This document shows positions 29,442-39,670 of a DNA stretch of 64,000 nt, in pieces; the first letter of the stretch is position 1; every line of letters starts with the position of its first letter. The translations under genes and the position numbers were made by a program. The stretch lies in contig NZ_JACFOY010000001.1 of the NCBI RefSeq assembly GCF_016102285.1, forward strand, positions 1,302,001-1,366,000, given 5' to 3'. Source of the DNA: Bartonella sp. M0177. GTDB taxonomy: Bacteria > Pseudomonadota > Alphaproteobacteria > Rhizobiales > Rhizobiaceae. The notes beneath the pieces were generated by a model. It searched no databases. It saw only the letters and a list, made by a program, of their open reading frames with translations, and was not told where the DNA came from.

Positions 29442-30638
29442 TTAGCGCTCCACCAAAGCCATATGACGGTTGAACCAGTTCATGAAAAGCGAAACGACAA
29501 TGCTCAACCCCAGATAAACTTCAATCCAGATAACGGCAAGTTCTACAGACTGTCCGGTTCTTTCCATAATGGTACTTGAGACCATCATAAGCTCGGAATA
29601 ACCGACGGCTGCTCCTAGGGATGTATTTTTGATCAGGTTCATATATTGGCTGGCAAGCGGCGGGATAATGATACGCAAGGCAAGCGGCAATATAACCAGA
29701 CGCATAATCAGGCCGTTGGAAAGACCAAGCGATGCACCGGCCTCAGACATGCCTTTATCCACGCCTTGAATACCGGCACGAATTGTCTCGGCAATCAATG
29801 CACCCGTATAGATTGATAGTGCAAGATAAAGCGAAAGGAATTCCGGCGAAATATAATAGCCGCCACTGAAATTGAAACCTTTCAATGTAGGAATGTCCCA
29901 CGATGTGGGATAGGCAAATAACAGAAATAGAATGATCGGGCAAAAAATACCGATAGCGGGACCATACCACCATTTTATCAGTGTGTTACCGGTTTCCTTT
30001 ATCATATACCGGCCACGGAAATGGAGAACAAACGCTAGAGCTATCAATATAATCGAGAGCACTGCAAATAATAATACATGTTCACCCCAAACCGGCCGTG
30101 GCAAATAAATTCCCCGAATATTAATTGCTATATCACCCCAGTGAAGACTTTGTCTTGCCGGCGGTAAAATCTGCATAATGCCGATTGACCAGAAAAATAA
30201 CAGGACAAGTGGCGGTATGTTACGAAAAAATTCGACATAACAGAGCGAGAGTTTGGCAACCAGCCAATTCTGCGACAAACGGCCAATGCCGATAAAAAGT
30301 CCGATAAGCGTTGCTGTTACCAGACTTATTGCCGAAATGAACACCAGATTAACAAGACTTGCTGCAATAACTTCGCCATTGGTTGCGTTATCATCATATT
30401 GGATGATGCTTGATGGCTGATTAAATCCGGCTCGTTTATCAAGAAAATCAAAACCGGAAGCGATGTTGGAGGCGCGCAGATTGACAATGGTGTTGTGTGC
30501 TATCCATCTGATGACGAGAAAAAGCCCGAAAATGACTAAACATTGAAGGCCAAACGATATCAGCGAACGCACGTTGAAAAAGGCAGCCAATTCTGCCTTT
30601 AGGGAGCGCTCGGACATTATTAGCGGGTGTTTAGCCAT
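29442..30638 (-). CDS. aapQ: General L-amino acid ABC transporter, permease AapQ
   Basis: 398 residues with about eight membrane segments. The permease signature is SEAGASLGLSNGLIMRLVILPLA, and YVEFFRNIPPLVLLFFWS is characteristic of amino-acid permeases. AapQ/BztB proteins are longer than ordinary HisQ permeases, as here. It lies 27 bp after aapJ, with which it is co-transcribed. Confidence 0.93.
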   Translation of the reverse strand: MAKHPLIMSERSLKAELAAFFNVRSLISFGLQCLVIFGLFLVIRWIAHNTIVNLRASNIASGFDFLDKRAGFNQPSSIIQYDDNATNGEVIAASLVNLVFISAISLVTATLIGLFIGIGRLSQNWLVAKLSLCYVEFFRNIPPLVLLFFWSIGIMQILPPARQSLHWGDIAINIRGIYLPRPVWGEHVLLFAVLSIILIALAFVLHFRGRYMIKETGNTLIKWWYGPAIGIFCPIILFLLFAYPTSWDIPTLKGFNFSGGYYISPEFLSLYLALSIYTGALIAETIRAGIQGVDKGMSEAGASLGLSNGLIMRLVILPLALRIIIPPLASQYMNLIKNTSLGAAVGYSELMMVSSTIMERTGQSVELAVIWIEVYLGLSIVVSLFMNWFNRHMALVER

Positions 30639-30665
30639 TAGGGAAATTGACGCTATAAAAGACTA

Positions 30666-31697
30666 TCAACGAATCGGGAGACCGTATTGCAGCCCGCCTT
30701 TCGTCCATAATGCATTGATGCCACGTGAAATTTTCAAAGGTGTATTCTGCCCGATATTGCGTTCGAAGATTTCACCGTAATTGCCGGTCGCTTTAATGAT
30801 TTTTACGACCCAATCATTATCAAGCCCCAAGTCTTTGCCAATTGTATTTCCCTGTTCTACTCCGAGAAGACGCCGGATATCCTGATTGTCGGATTTTAAC
30901 ATATCGTCGACATTGGCTTGAGTAATGCCGAATTCTTCAGCATTCAACAACGCATTATGCGTCCACCGCACAACATCTGCCCATTGGGGATCACCTTGAC
31001 GAACAGCCGGACCGAAAGGTTCTTTCGAAATTATCTGCGGTAAAACGACATGATCTTCCGGATTTTTAAGCTGTAAGCGCAAGCCATAAAGTGACGACTG
31101 GTCCGTTGTGTAAACATCGCAACGCCCTGCATCATAAGCCTGATTGACTTCGGTAAATTTATCGAAAACAACAGGTGTATATTCCATTTTGTTATTACGG
31201 AAATAATCGGCAAGTGTCAGTTCGGTCGACGTGCCAGACTGGACACATATGGATGCACCCGATAATTGAAGAGCAGATGTCACACCTTCAAGATTCTTTT
31301 TATTAATCATGAAGCCCTGTCCATCGTAATAATTGACACCGACAAAATCCAGTCCCAAGGCTGTTTCCCGATTGATCGTCCAGGTCGTATTGCGGATCAA
31401 AACATCGATTTCACCTGATTGGAGTGCCGTGAAACGCTCTTTGGAGCTTAACGGAACAAATTTTACCTTGTCACCGCTCCCGAAAACAGCGGCAGCAACG
31501 GCCCGACAATAATCAACATCAAAACCCGTCCAATGGCCTTTTTCATCGGGAATACTGAAACCGGCAAGTCCCGTGCTTACGCCACATTGCAGATATCCCC
31601 TCGCCTTAACGTCGTCCAAAGTACCCGCAGAGGCCGAAACAGCGCTCAGGGCCGCAACAGCAACGCCGACAGCAGCGATGTAAGTGTTGAAAAACAT
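30666..31697 (-). CDS. aapJ: General L-amino acid ABC transporter, periplasmic binding protein
   Basis: 343 residues. The signal peptide ends near SASA (residue 24). The mature start TLDDVKARGYLQCGVSTGLAGFS and the lobe motif GFDVDYCRAVAAAVFG are typical of AapJ/BztA, and IDVLIRNTTWTINRE follows. It captures many L-amino acids in the periplasm. GGAGAGG precedes the ATG. First gene of aapJQMP, divergent from the cystathionine beta-lyase gene across a 180-bp promoter region. Confidence 0.95.
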   Translation of the reverse strand: MFFNTYIAAVGVAVAALSAVSASAGTLDDVKARGYLQCGVSTGLAGFSIPDEKGHWTGFDVDYCRAVAAAVFGSGDKVKFVPLSSKERFTALQSGEIDVLIRNTTWTINRETALGLDFVGVNYYDGQGFMINKKNLEGVTSALQLSGASICVQSGTSTELTLADYFRNNKMEYTPVVFDKFTEVNQAYDAGRCDVYTTDQSSLYGLRLQLKNPEDHVVLPQIISKEPFGPAVRQGDPQWADVVRWTHNALLNAEEFGITQANVDDMLKSDNQDIRRLLGVEQGNTIGKDLGLDNDWVVKIIKATGNYGEIFERNIGQNTPLKISRGINALWTKGGLQYGLPIR

Positions 31698-31879
31698 AAT
31701 GTCCTCTCCTGTTTTTGCAAAAACTTGTCCTGATCGCTATCGAAAAGCATTATCCCGATAACGTCAAGCAAATAGCGTGCTATCATTCTGATGAAAAGCG
31801 AACAGATTTTGCTTGACCTTTATCATGTTTTATCAAAGGTAAAATATAAAGTGGAATAAAAAATTGGAAAGTACAGTTG

Positions 31880-33049
31880 ATGACCTTAAATAAATATTCA
31901 AACCCGTCCGGCATCAATACCAAACTTGCTCATTGTGGAAATAATCCGGCCGATTATTTCGGTTTTGTCAATCCGCCGGTAGTCCATGCTTCAACGGTAT
32001 TGTTTCCCGATGCGGAGACCTTAAAAACCGAAAATCAACGTTATACCTATGGCACACATGGAACGCCTACAACCGATGCTCTTTGCGAGGCAATCAACAT
32101 GCTCGAAGGAGCGGAAAAAACCGTTCTAGTGCCTTCGGGGCTTGCTGCAATTACTGTTCCGCTCCTCGGTGTATTGGCACAAGGTGACCATGCATTGATT
32201 GTCGACTCTGTCTACGGACCGACACGTCGTTTTGCCAATAATATGCTAAGAAAAATGGGCGTGGAGGTAGAATATTATGACCCGACAATTGGTAAAGCTA
32301 TAGAAACTTTGATGAAGCCGAACACCAAGGTGGTTTTTACCGAGTCACCGGGATCAAATACATTCGAAATTCAGGATATACCGGCAATTTCGTCAGTTGC
32401 ACACGCACATGGTGCAGTTGTACTGATGGATAATACCTGGGCAACGCCCGTTAATTTCAAACCTCTTGACCATGGTGTCGACATTTCAATTACCGCAGGA
32501 ACAAAATATCCAGCCGGCCATTCCGATATTCTGATCGGTTTCATCTCTGCGAATGAACGGACGAAAAAAATTGTCGAAGATGCCCATATGTTTCTTGGAA
32601 TGAGCGTTTCCGGTGACGATGCTTACAATACTCTGCGTTCGATGCGCACCATGGGTATAAGACTTGCTCACCAAAGCAAGACTGCTTTAGCTCTCGCCCA
32701 ATGGCTGGAAACTATGCCGCAGGTTGCAGAAGTGCTTCATCCGGCACTTCCGAGCCATAAAGGCCATGAAATCTGGAAACGCGATTTCAAAGGTGCTTCG
32801 TCATTGTTTTCGATTGTTTTGAAAGGCGGCGGCGAAAAAGAAGCCCATGCTTTTTTGAATGCACTTAAAATTTTCAAACTCGGATATTCCTGGGGCGGCT
32901 ATGAAAGTCTGGCCGTCGAAGTATATCTGGGAGACAGGGTTATTAAACACCAATATTCGAGTTCTCTTCTGAGGCTCCAAATCGGCATCGAGGAGTTTGA
33001 CGACCTGAAAGCCGATCTTGAACAGGCGTTAATGGCAACAAAACTCTGA
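31880..33049 (+). CDS. metC: Cystathionine beta-lyase (Cys/Met metabolism PLP enzyme)
   Basis: 389 residues of the Cys/Met-metabolism PLP family. PLP-binding features are the YTYGTHGTPTTDAL N-terminal loop, a glycine-rich VLVPSGLAA segment, the DNTWATPV aspartate block, and the lysine in SITAGTKYPAGHSD. It splits cystathionine to homocysteine, pyruvate and ammonia. SWGGYESLA near the C-terminus is typical of MetC rather than gamma-synthases. The gene stands alone. A weak hairpin (AGGAAG with CTTCCT, then TTTTTTATTT, about 33090-33120) follows it and may end both this gene and dnaE. Confidence 0.92.
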   Translation: MTLNKYSNPSGINTKLAHCGNNPADYFGFVNPPVVHASTVLFPDAETLKTENQRYTYGTHGTPTTDALCEAINMLEGAEKTVLVPSGLAAITVPLLGVLAQGDHALIVDSVYGPTRRFANNMLRKMGVEVEYYDPTIGKAIETLMKPNTKVVFTESPGSNTFEIQDIPAISSVAHAHGAVVLMDNTWATPVNFKPLDHGVDISITAGTKYPAGHSDILIGFISANERTKKIVEDAHMFLGMSVSGDDAYNTLRSMRTMGIRLAHQSKTALALAQWLETMPQVAEVLHPALPSHKGHEIWKRDFKGASSLFSIVLKGGGEKEAHAFLNALKIFKLGYSWGGYESLAVEVYLGDRVIKHQYSSSLLRLQIGIEEFDDLKADLEQALMATKL

Positions 33050-33162
33050 AGATAATTCAAAAAAGTAATGAAAATACAATATGAGGAAGACGATAGTGGA
33101 GCCTTCCTATTTTTTATTTATTATCAATATGATATACGCGTTTGTTAAACCATTTTACAGTT

Positions 33163-36100
33163 TTAGACGAGCTCGACATCGACAACACCGCGAATAGCTT
33201 TCATAGCGCCCGCTACCTGCGGGGTTACGCGATATTTGTGCGGAAGCGAAACTTCTATTTCGCGTGCACCATTATCCTTGATGATAATAAAGCCGACATC
33301 CCCATCACCGCCACGTTCGAGGCTACTGCCGATTTCTTCTACCATATCGGCATTACGAACAAATATACGCATTGTTTTATGAATGCGTTCTGCCTCATGT
33401 TCCAATGATTGGACTGTTTCTATCCGTAAACTGATACCTTCCGGACGATTTTCGGCATTAACTGTTATGACCACGGATTGCCCCGGTTCCAGCATATCTC
33501 CATAGGCCGCCAATCCTTCCGAAAAAAGGATCGCTTCGAACTGTCCGGTAGGGTCGGAAAACTGGATAATGCCCATTTTCTTTCCCGATTTCGTCTTTCT
33601 TACCTGTTTTGCACTCACAGTTCCGGCAAGACGACCGGCATTTGCCCCTCGCCGCACAGCATTGGAAAAATCGTTCCAGTTTTGAACGCGGAGTTTTTGC
33701 AAAACATCCTTATATTCATCCAGTGGATGGGCAGATAGATAAAAACCGATGGCTTGAAACTCGTGATGGAGCTTTTCAGCCGGCAACCATGGCTTTGCCT
33801 CAGGCAATAAAAGTGGTTCTTTCGGTCCGTCGCTCATTCCGAAAATATCGGTCTGGCCACTCCGGTTGTCATCAAGTACCCGCATTGAACGGGCATTGAT
33901 CACGTCAATTCCTGCAACGAGCACTTCACGCGGAATATGGAAGCAGTCGAATGCGCCAGCATGGATAAGACTTTCCATCACCCTTTTATTGACAATACGA
34001 GGATCAGTGCGTTCGCAAAAATCTTCGAGATCTTTGAACGGTTTGTTGCCGCGTTTTTCCACAATGTGATTGACTGCAGGGTCGCCAACCCCCTTGATTG
34101 CAGCAAGCGAATAATAAATACGATTTTCCCCAACCTCAAACGCACGATAGGATGTCTGGACGGAAGGGGCGACAACTTCAATTCCAAGTCTTTCAGCTTC
34201 ACGCCGAAAATCGTTGAGCTTTTCGGTGTTGCCCATTTCGTAGGTCATGGAAGCGGCTAAAAATTCGACTGGATAATGGGCTTTCAAATAGGCAGTCTGA
34301 TAAGAAACAAAAGCATAAGCCGCTGCATGGGATTTATTGAAACCATAATCGGCAAATTTCGCCAGCAAATCGAAGATCGAATTAGCCTGATTTTTATCCA
34401 CGCCCCGTTCGACAGCTCCGGCAACGAAGTGGACACGCTGGCGTTCCATTTCTTCATGAATTTTCTTACCCATGGCGCGGCGCAAAAGATCAGCTTGTCC
34501 AAGCGAATATCCCGCAAGCACCTGCGCAATCTGCATCACCTGTTCCTGATAGATGATAACGCCTTGGGTTTCCTTCACAAGATAATCTATTTTCGGGTGA
34601 ATGGAGGCAATCTCTTCTTCACCGTGTTTACGGGCAATATAGGTCGGTATATTTTCCATAGGACCCGGCCGATAAAGAGCGACAAGGGCGGTAATATCCT
34701 CGATACGGTCAGGCTTCATCCCGATAAGCGCCTTGCGCATCCCCGTACTTTCAACCTGGAATACGGCCACCGTTTCACCGCGCGTCAGCATGTCATAAGT
34801 CGGTTTGTCATCAAGCGGAATATGGGAAAGATCGATCTTTATCCCTTTGCGCGCGACAAAATCGACAGCGGTCTTCAAAACTGTAAGGGTTTTCAAACCC
34901 AAAAAGTCGAACTTGACCAGCCCCGCTTTTTCAACAAATTTCATATTGAATTGCGTAACCGGCATATTCGAGCGCGGATCACGATACATTGGCACCAATT
35001 GCCACAAAGGCCGGTCACCGATAACGATACCGGCGGCATGTGTTGATGTATGCCGATAAAGCCCCTCAAGCTGAAGTGCAATATCAAGGAGATGCCCGAC
35101 CGTTGGGTCTTTTTTCTTTTCTTCCTCGAATTTTGGTTCATCCTTGATGGCTTTTGCAAGCTCGACGTTGTTTCCGGGCGTTTGCGGAACCAATTTGGAA
35201 AGATAATCTACCTGACGATAAGGCATTTCAAGGACACGACCGACATCGCGAATAACCGCTCGAGCCTGTAATTTACCGAGTGCAATAATTTGCGCAACTT
35301 GTTCGTTGCCATATTTGGATTGCACATAATGGATAACTTCTTCGCGTCTATCCTGACAGAAATCGACGTCAAAATCCGGCATAGATACACGTTCCGGATT
35401 GAGAAAACGTTCAAACAGCAATGAAAAGCGCAACGGGTCTATATCGGTAATTGTCAAGGCATAGGCAACAAGCGAGCCTGCACCTGACCCACGTCCCGGC
35501 CCTACAGGAATATCATGCGCTTTTGCCCATTTGATGAAGTCGGAAACGATCAGGAAGTAGCCTGGAAACTGCATTTTGGTAATAATGGATATTTCATATT
35601 CCAGTCGTTCTTCATAATCCTTGGGCGTATAACCTTCCGAAGGTCCGGCCGTTTCAAGACGCATTTTCAGCCCTTCTCTTGCCTGACGTATCATTTCGTC
35701 AGCTTCCGCTTTGACAGCCGCTGCAGGATCATCGGATTGACCGGTGAAACGTGGCAAAATCGGTTTTCTCGTCGGCGTATAGGCGTGACAGCGCATTGCA
35801 ATTTCAACGGTATTGTCGATTGCTTCCGGAAGGTCGGAAAACAGTTTGACCATTTCATCTTGCGATTTCAGGTAATGATCGGGTGTGACGCGTCTTCTAT
35901 CCGGATTGGATACAATTTGTCCTTCTGCAATTGCCAATAGTGCATCATGCGCTTCATAACCGCTTTTATCTTTGAAGAAAGCTTCATTTGTCGCTACCAA
36001 CGGTATGCCATATTTATAGGCGAGATCGACAATTTCCGCTTCCGTTGCGCGATCATAATTGCCATGCCGCTGTAGTTCCATATATAGCCGGTCGCCGAAG

Positions 36101-36651
36101 GCTTTTTGCAGACGTTGCAAACGTTCGATTGCGCGATCTTTTTTATCTGCAACAATCGAGCTGTTTATCGGACCGTTTGGCCCTCCGGTCAGGGCAATAA
36201 TGCCCTCACTCAATTCTTCAACCCATTCAATCCTCGCATTTGCAGGATCAGTCTCGCTTTTATCGAGATAGGCGCGGCTTACAAGATGCACCAAATTCTT
36301 GTAGCCGGTTTCTGTAGCTGCAAGGAGAACAATAGACGTAAAGTCCGAAGGATAACGCCATTTTGTAACACGCGGGTCATACCCCACATCTTCGAAGTCG
36401 ATAGCCAATTGGCAACCGATAATCGGTTGAATGCCGTCGGCAAAACAATACTGGGTAAATTCGAGTGCACCGAAAAGATTATTCGTATCGGTAATCGCAA
36501 TAGCCGGAGCATGGTCATGAAGAGCATATTTTATAACTTCTTTGACCTTTATTGCACCTTCCAACAATGAATAGGCCGAGTGAATCCTCAAATGGATAAA
36601 CCGCGGGCGTTCAATTTCTTCGCTTTGTTTTTCAGTACTACCGTCAGACAC
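33163..36651 (-). CDS. dnaE: DNA polymerase III subunit alpha
   Basis: About 1160 residues, the standard DnaE1 length. The N-terminal PHP domain starts FIHLRIHSAYSLLEGAI. The polymerase core has PGRGSGAGSLVAYALTITDIDPL and the catalytic aspartates in MPDFDVDFCQDRR. A helix-hairpin-helix and an OB-fold region (AGTVSAKQVRKTKSGKKMGI) follow toward the end. It is the replicative polymerase. The frame is open to a TTG at 36702; GTG 36651 was preferred because GGAAAG lies seven bases before it. The start is uncertain by about 17 codons. No proofreading domain is present; that is supplied by DnaQ elsewhere. Confidence 0.95.
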   Translation of the reverse strand: MSDGSTEKQSEEIERPRFIHLRIHSAYSLLEGAIKVKEVIKYALHDHAPAIAITDTNNLFGALEFTQYCFADGIQPIIGCQLAIDFEDVGYDPRVTKWRYPSDFTSIVLLAATETGYKNLVHLVSRAYLDKSETDPANARIEWVEELSEGIIALTGGPNGPINSSIVADKKDRAIERLQRLQKAFGDRLYMELQRHGNYDRATEAEIVDLAYKYGIPLVATNEAFFKDKSGYEAHDALLAIAEGQIVSNPDRRRVTPDHYLKSQDEMVKLFSDLPEAIDNTVEIAMRCHAYTPTRKPILPRFTGQSDDPAAAVKAEADEMIRQAREGLKMRLETAGPSEGYTPKDYEERLEYEISIITKMQFPGYFLIVSDFIKWAKAHDIPVGPGRGSGAGSLVAYALTITDIDPLRFSLLFERFLNPERVSMPDFDVDFCQDRREEVIHYVQSKYGNEQVAQIIALGKLQARAVIRDVGRVLEMPYRQVDYLSKLVPQTPGNNVELAKAIKDEPKFEEEKKKDPTVGHLLDIALQLEGLYRHTSTHAAGIVIGDRPLWQLVPMYRDPRSNMPVTQFNMKFVEKAGLVKFDFLGLKTLTVLKTAVDFVARKGIKIDLSHIPLDDKPTYDMLTRGETVAVFQVESTGMRKALIGMKPDRIEDITALVALYRPGPMENIPTYIARKHGEEEIASIHPKIDYLVKETQGVIIYQEQVMQIAQVLAGYSLGQADLLRRAMGKKIHEEMERQRVHFVAGAVERGVDKNQANSIFDLLAKFADYGFNKSHAAAYAFVSYQTAYLKAHYPVEFLAASMTYEMGNTEKLNDFRREAERLGIEVVAPSVQTSYRAFEVGENRIYYSLAAIKGVGDPAVNHIVEKRGNKPFKDLEDFCERTDPRIVNKRVMESLIHAGAFDCFHIPREVLVAGIDVINARSMRVLDDNRSGQTDIFGMSDGPKEPLLLPEAKPWLPAEKLHHEFQAIGFYLSAHPLDEYKDVLQKLRVQNWNDFSNAVRRGANAGRLAGTVSAKQVRKTKSGKKMGIIQFSDPTGQFEAILFSEGLAAYGDMLEPGQSVVITVNAENRPEGISLRIETVQSLEHEAERIHKTMRIFVRNADMVEEIGSSLERGGDGDVGFIIIKDNGAREIEVSLPHKYRVTPQVAGAMKAIRGVVDVELV

Positions 36652-37558
36652 GTTCAATCTTTCCAACAATTGTTCGCGATTGCCACGACAAGAAAATGTC
36701 AATGATTCTGCCAGATTCTCTCGTGATCAATGCTGCTCTCGATCATCATCACGGCGGGCTCGGGCAGGTTTTCATAGCTTTTCGGCGAAGGCCCCTGTTT
36801 GCAACATCGGCCCCTACCCGCAAAATCACGCTTCTGTTTTAGAACGTTATTAACCAGATTCCTATCGTTGTCACGAACAAACTCACAGAAACAAAGGACA
36901 ATACATCATATAAAATCTCGGACATCAGCTTTTCCTTTCTCGTTATGTATTCTTTATGTTCTTGTTTTGTTCTGTTTTCAAGCTTTAATTTTCACCATGT
37001 TTTCCATAGTTAATAATTTGTTTCCATGACCGATATTTCCTCTCGCAATTTCAATAGAGAGAAATATTCTCGTCAGGACTTTTTTCTTGCAAACAAGGTT
37101 CGGTTACACGTCATCATATTCCTGATATTCGACCGAACCGGAATTGCCGATCTCGCCCGGTCCTGAATTTTAAAAGAGAAGTTTCGCTCAAGCGGCATCC
37201 GTCAGCACTTTTGCAATGATCGGCCGATTGTTTTGTGGCCTAAAATATCCAATCCGCAAAATCGGCATTGAATGGGGTGAGATCTTCAAGGAACTCCTGC
37301 CACAACCTGTTCGAGGTTTGGAATTGTTACGCCCCACTTCGAATAGGTGAACGGTAGAAGACCGACGGATCCTGCATATGCGGTCAGAGACCAAGAGCAA
37401 TGATCGCCATTTCAAAAGGAATGAAATTTGTTCGTTTTTTGGGCTAGCCCAAAGCTTTGTCCGCTATTTTCAAAACCGTTTCAATTTCAAAAAGTTTTAG
37501 CTGATGAATAGGATTTTGATACTGGTAAAAATGGTTTCTCGCCGCTAAATTCATAGTC
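36652..37558. other. Intergenic stretch between divergent dnaE and recG
   Basis: About 900 bp without a supportable gene. On the minus strand between about 37400 and 37190, all three frames contain protein-like pieces broken by stops. One reads NRLWQEFLEDLTPFNADFAD and a shifted one RPQNNRPIIAKVLTDAA-stop. This may be a frameshifted relic, but no family was recognised. The small plus-strand frame at 36799-37029 has no clear ribosome-binding site. Confidence 0.4.
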
Positions 37559-39667
37559 ATGCGACCGACATTACTTGACCCATTTTTTGCGACGATACGA
37601 AGCCTTCCCGGCATAGGGCCCAAGGTCGGTTTAACGATATCCAAACTCCTGAACATTGATCCGACACAAGACGAACCACGACTTATCGATCTTGTCCAGT
37701 TAATGCCATACTCTGTTATCGACCGCAGACAGCGCCCCGGTGTTGCTTTTGCGTTAGACGGTGCTGTTACGACTGCCGAAATAATTGTCGATTATCATCA
37801 GGCTCCTCCAAGCAACAATAAACGTCTTCCCTATAGAGTATTCGGTCATGATGACACGGGGGAAATTACCTTGGTGTTTTTTCATGCTCAACCAAGCTGG
37901 CTACAAAGCCAATTGCCCGAGGGCGAAAAAGTTATTATTTCCGGTAAAGTGGAACGCTTTAACGGCCATGTTACCATGGTTCATCCCGATTATATCGTTC
38001 CGGCGTCACAAAGCGAAAAACTACCATTGATAGAACCCGTTTACCCGCTAACGGCGGGTTTGTCGGGAAAAACTTTAGGCCGTGCAATAGGTGAAGCACT
38101 TGACCGGTTACCCTTGTTACCTGAGTGGATTGATCACACAATGCTCAAGCAATCCGGCTTTCCATCCTTCGGTGTCGCTTTACGACGAATCCATACACCG
38201 GTAGATCCCGCCGATGTCATTGTCGATAGTGCCCCGAGAAAACGCCTTGCTTATGATGAATTTCTGGCCGGTCAATTAGCGTTGGGGTTGGTACGGCATA
38301 AAACCAAGAAACTGGCTGGCCGAGCCAATCCCCTAAAAGGCACATATACGAGAAAACTCCTGCACGCCCTGTCCTTCACTTTGACGAAAGGTCAAGAAAC
38401 GGCAATTGCCGAAATATCGCGAGACCTCGCCTCGAATGAGGCAATGTTGAGATTGTTACAAGGCGATGTCGGATCCGGTAAAACGGTGGTGGCTTTTATG
38501 GCAATGGCACAAATTGCCGAAAATGGCGGTCAATCCGCACTCATGGCGCCTACGGAAGTTCTGGCACAGCAACATTTTGCAACAATTGCACCCTTGGCGG
38601 AAAAAATCGGTCTGAAAACAGTTTTATTGACTGGCCGCGAAAAAGGTAAAAGCCGCGAAAAAATTCTTGATGATATCAAAAGCGGGAAAACTGCCATTAT
38701 TATCGGAACACACGCACTTATTCAGGAGAGCGTTGATTATCATAACCTATCGCTTGCAATTATTGACGAACAGCATCGTTTTGGTGTTCATCAACGCCTT
38801 AATCTTTTGGCGAAGGGCATCAGACCCGATATGCTTGTCATGACTGCGACGCCTATTCCGCGAACTTTGGTTATGACTGCATTCGGCGACATGGATGTTT
38901 CACAACTAAAGGAAAAGCCATCGGGGAGAAAACCTGTAACCACAGCTATTTTACCGGAAGAGCGATTGGCAGAGCTTCTCGACCGTGTCCGTGTCGCGCT
39001 TCAACGTGGTGACAAGATTTATTGGATATGTCCGTTGGTCGAGGAGTCAGAAAGTCTGGAACTTACATCCGTTGAAAAACGATTTGATATTCTCCATGCC
39101 CGATTTGGCAACATTGTAGGAATTGTTCATGGTAAAATGGCTCCCGCCGAAAAAGATCAGGCAATGCAGGACTTCAAGCAAGGAAAAACGCGTTTGCTTG
39201 TCGCTACCACCGTCGTGGAAGTCGGCGTCGATGTCCCTGACGCTTCGATTATGATTATCGAGCATGCCGAACGCTTTGGCCTTTCACAGCTTCATCAATT
39301 ACGTGGAAGAGTAGGTAGAGGCGACAAACAATCATCTTGTATTTTACTTTATAAGGCGCCGATTGGAAAAATTGCCGAGGCAAGACTGAATGTTATGCGT
39401 GAAACGCAAGATGGCTTTCGTATTGCAGAGGAAGATTTGCGACTTCGTGGCGAAGGTGAAGTATTAGGAACCCGCCAATCCGGACTGCCCGAATTTCACA
39501 TGGCCGATCTTGAGGTTCACAGCGATTTATTGGCAATTGCCAGAAAGGATGCGCGTCTCATATTGGAAAAAGACCCGCAACTCATGTCGGAACGCGGTCA
39601 GGCATTGCGGTTGTTGCTTTACCTTTTCCGCCAGGACGGGGCCATCAGATTACTTCGAGCCGGATAA
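37559..39667 (+). CDS. recG: ATP-dependent DNA helicase RecG
   Basis: 702 residues. The N-terminal wedge/OB domain covers about 60-150. Helicase motif I is GDVGSGKTVVAFMAM, motif Ia is ALMAPTEVLAQQHF, motif II is the DEQH-type IIDEQHRFGVHQR, motif III is MTATPIPRTL, and motif VI is HQLRGRVGRG. RecG reverses stalled replication forks and moves branched DNA. The short C-terminal part after residue 620 fits RecG. It is followed three bases later by the DUF2233 gene. Confidence 0.95.
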   Translation: MRPTLLDPFFATIRSLPGIGPKVGLTISKLLNIDPTQDEPRLIDLVQLMPYSVIDRRQRPGVAFALDGAVTTAEIIVDYHQAPPSNNKRLPYRVFGHDDTGEITLVFFHAQPSWLQSQLPEGEKVIISGKVERFNGHVTMVHPDYIVPASQSEKLPLIEPVYPLTAGLSGKTLGRAIGEALDRLPLLPEWIDHTMLKQSGFPSFGVALRRIHTPVDPADVIVDSAPRKRLAYDEFLAGQLALGLVRHKTKKLAGRANPLKGTYTRKLLHALSFTLTKGQETAIAEISRDLASNEAMLRLLQGDVGSGKTVVAFMAMAQIAENGGQSALMAPTEVLAQQHFATIAPLAEKIGLKTVLLTGREKGKSREKILDDIKSGKTAIIIGTHALIQESVDYHNLSLAIIDEQHRFGVHQRLNLLAKGIRPDMLVMTATPIPRTLVMTAFGDMDVSQLKEKPSGRKPVTTAILPEERLAELLDRVRVALQRGDKIYWICPLVEESESLELTSVEKRFDILHARFGNIVGIVHGKMAPAEKDQAMQDFKQGKTRLLVATTVVEVGVDVPDASIMIIEHAERFGLSQLHQLRGRVGRGDKQSSCILLYKAPIGKIAEARLNVMRETQDGFRIAEEDLRLRGEGEVLGTRQSGLPEFHMADLEVHSDLLAIARKDARLILEKDPQLMSERGQALRLLLYLFRQDGAIRLLRAG

Positions 39668-39670
39668 ATT

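Noticed and set aside
31811..31826. TTGACCTTTATCAT, similar to an FNR site, between aapJ and metC
   Set aside because: It departs from the consensus in both half-sites and neither neighbour suggests oxygen control.
34276..35046. A 256-codon open frame opposite dnaE
   Set aside because: Fully antisense to the conserved DnaE polymerase core, with no ribosome-binding site and no protein signature.
37444..37560. A minus-strand frame overlapping the recG start, considered as sdhE because sdhE often lies divergent from recG
   Set aside because: The translation has none of the SdhE features (the conserved RGxxE-type motif) and overlaps recG.
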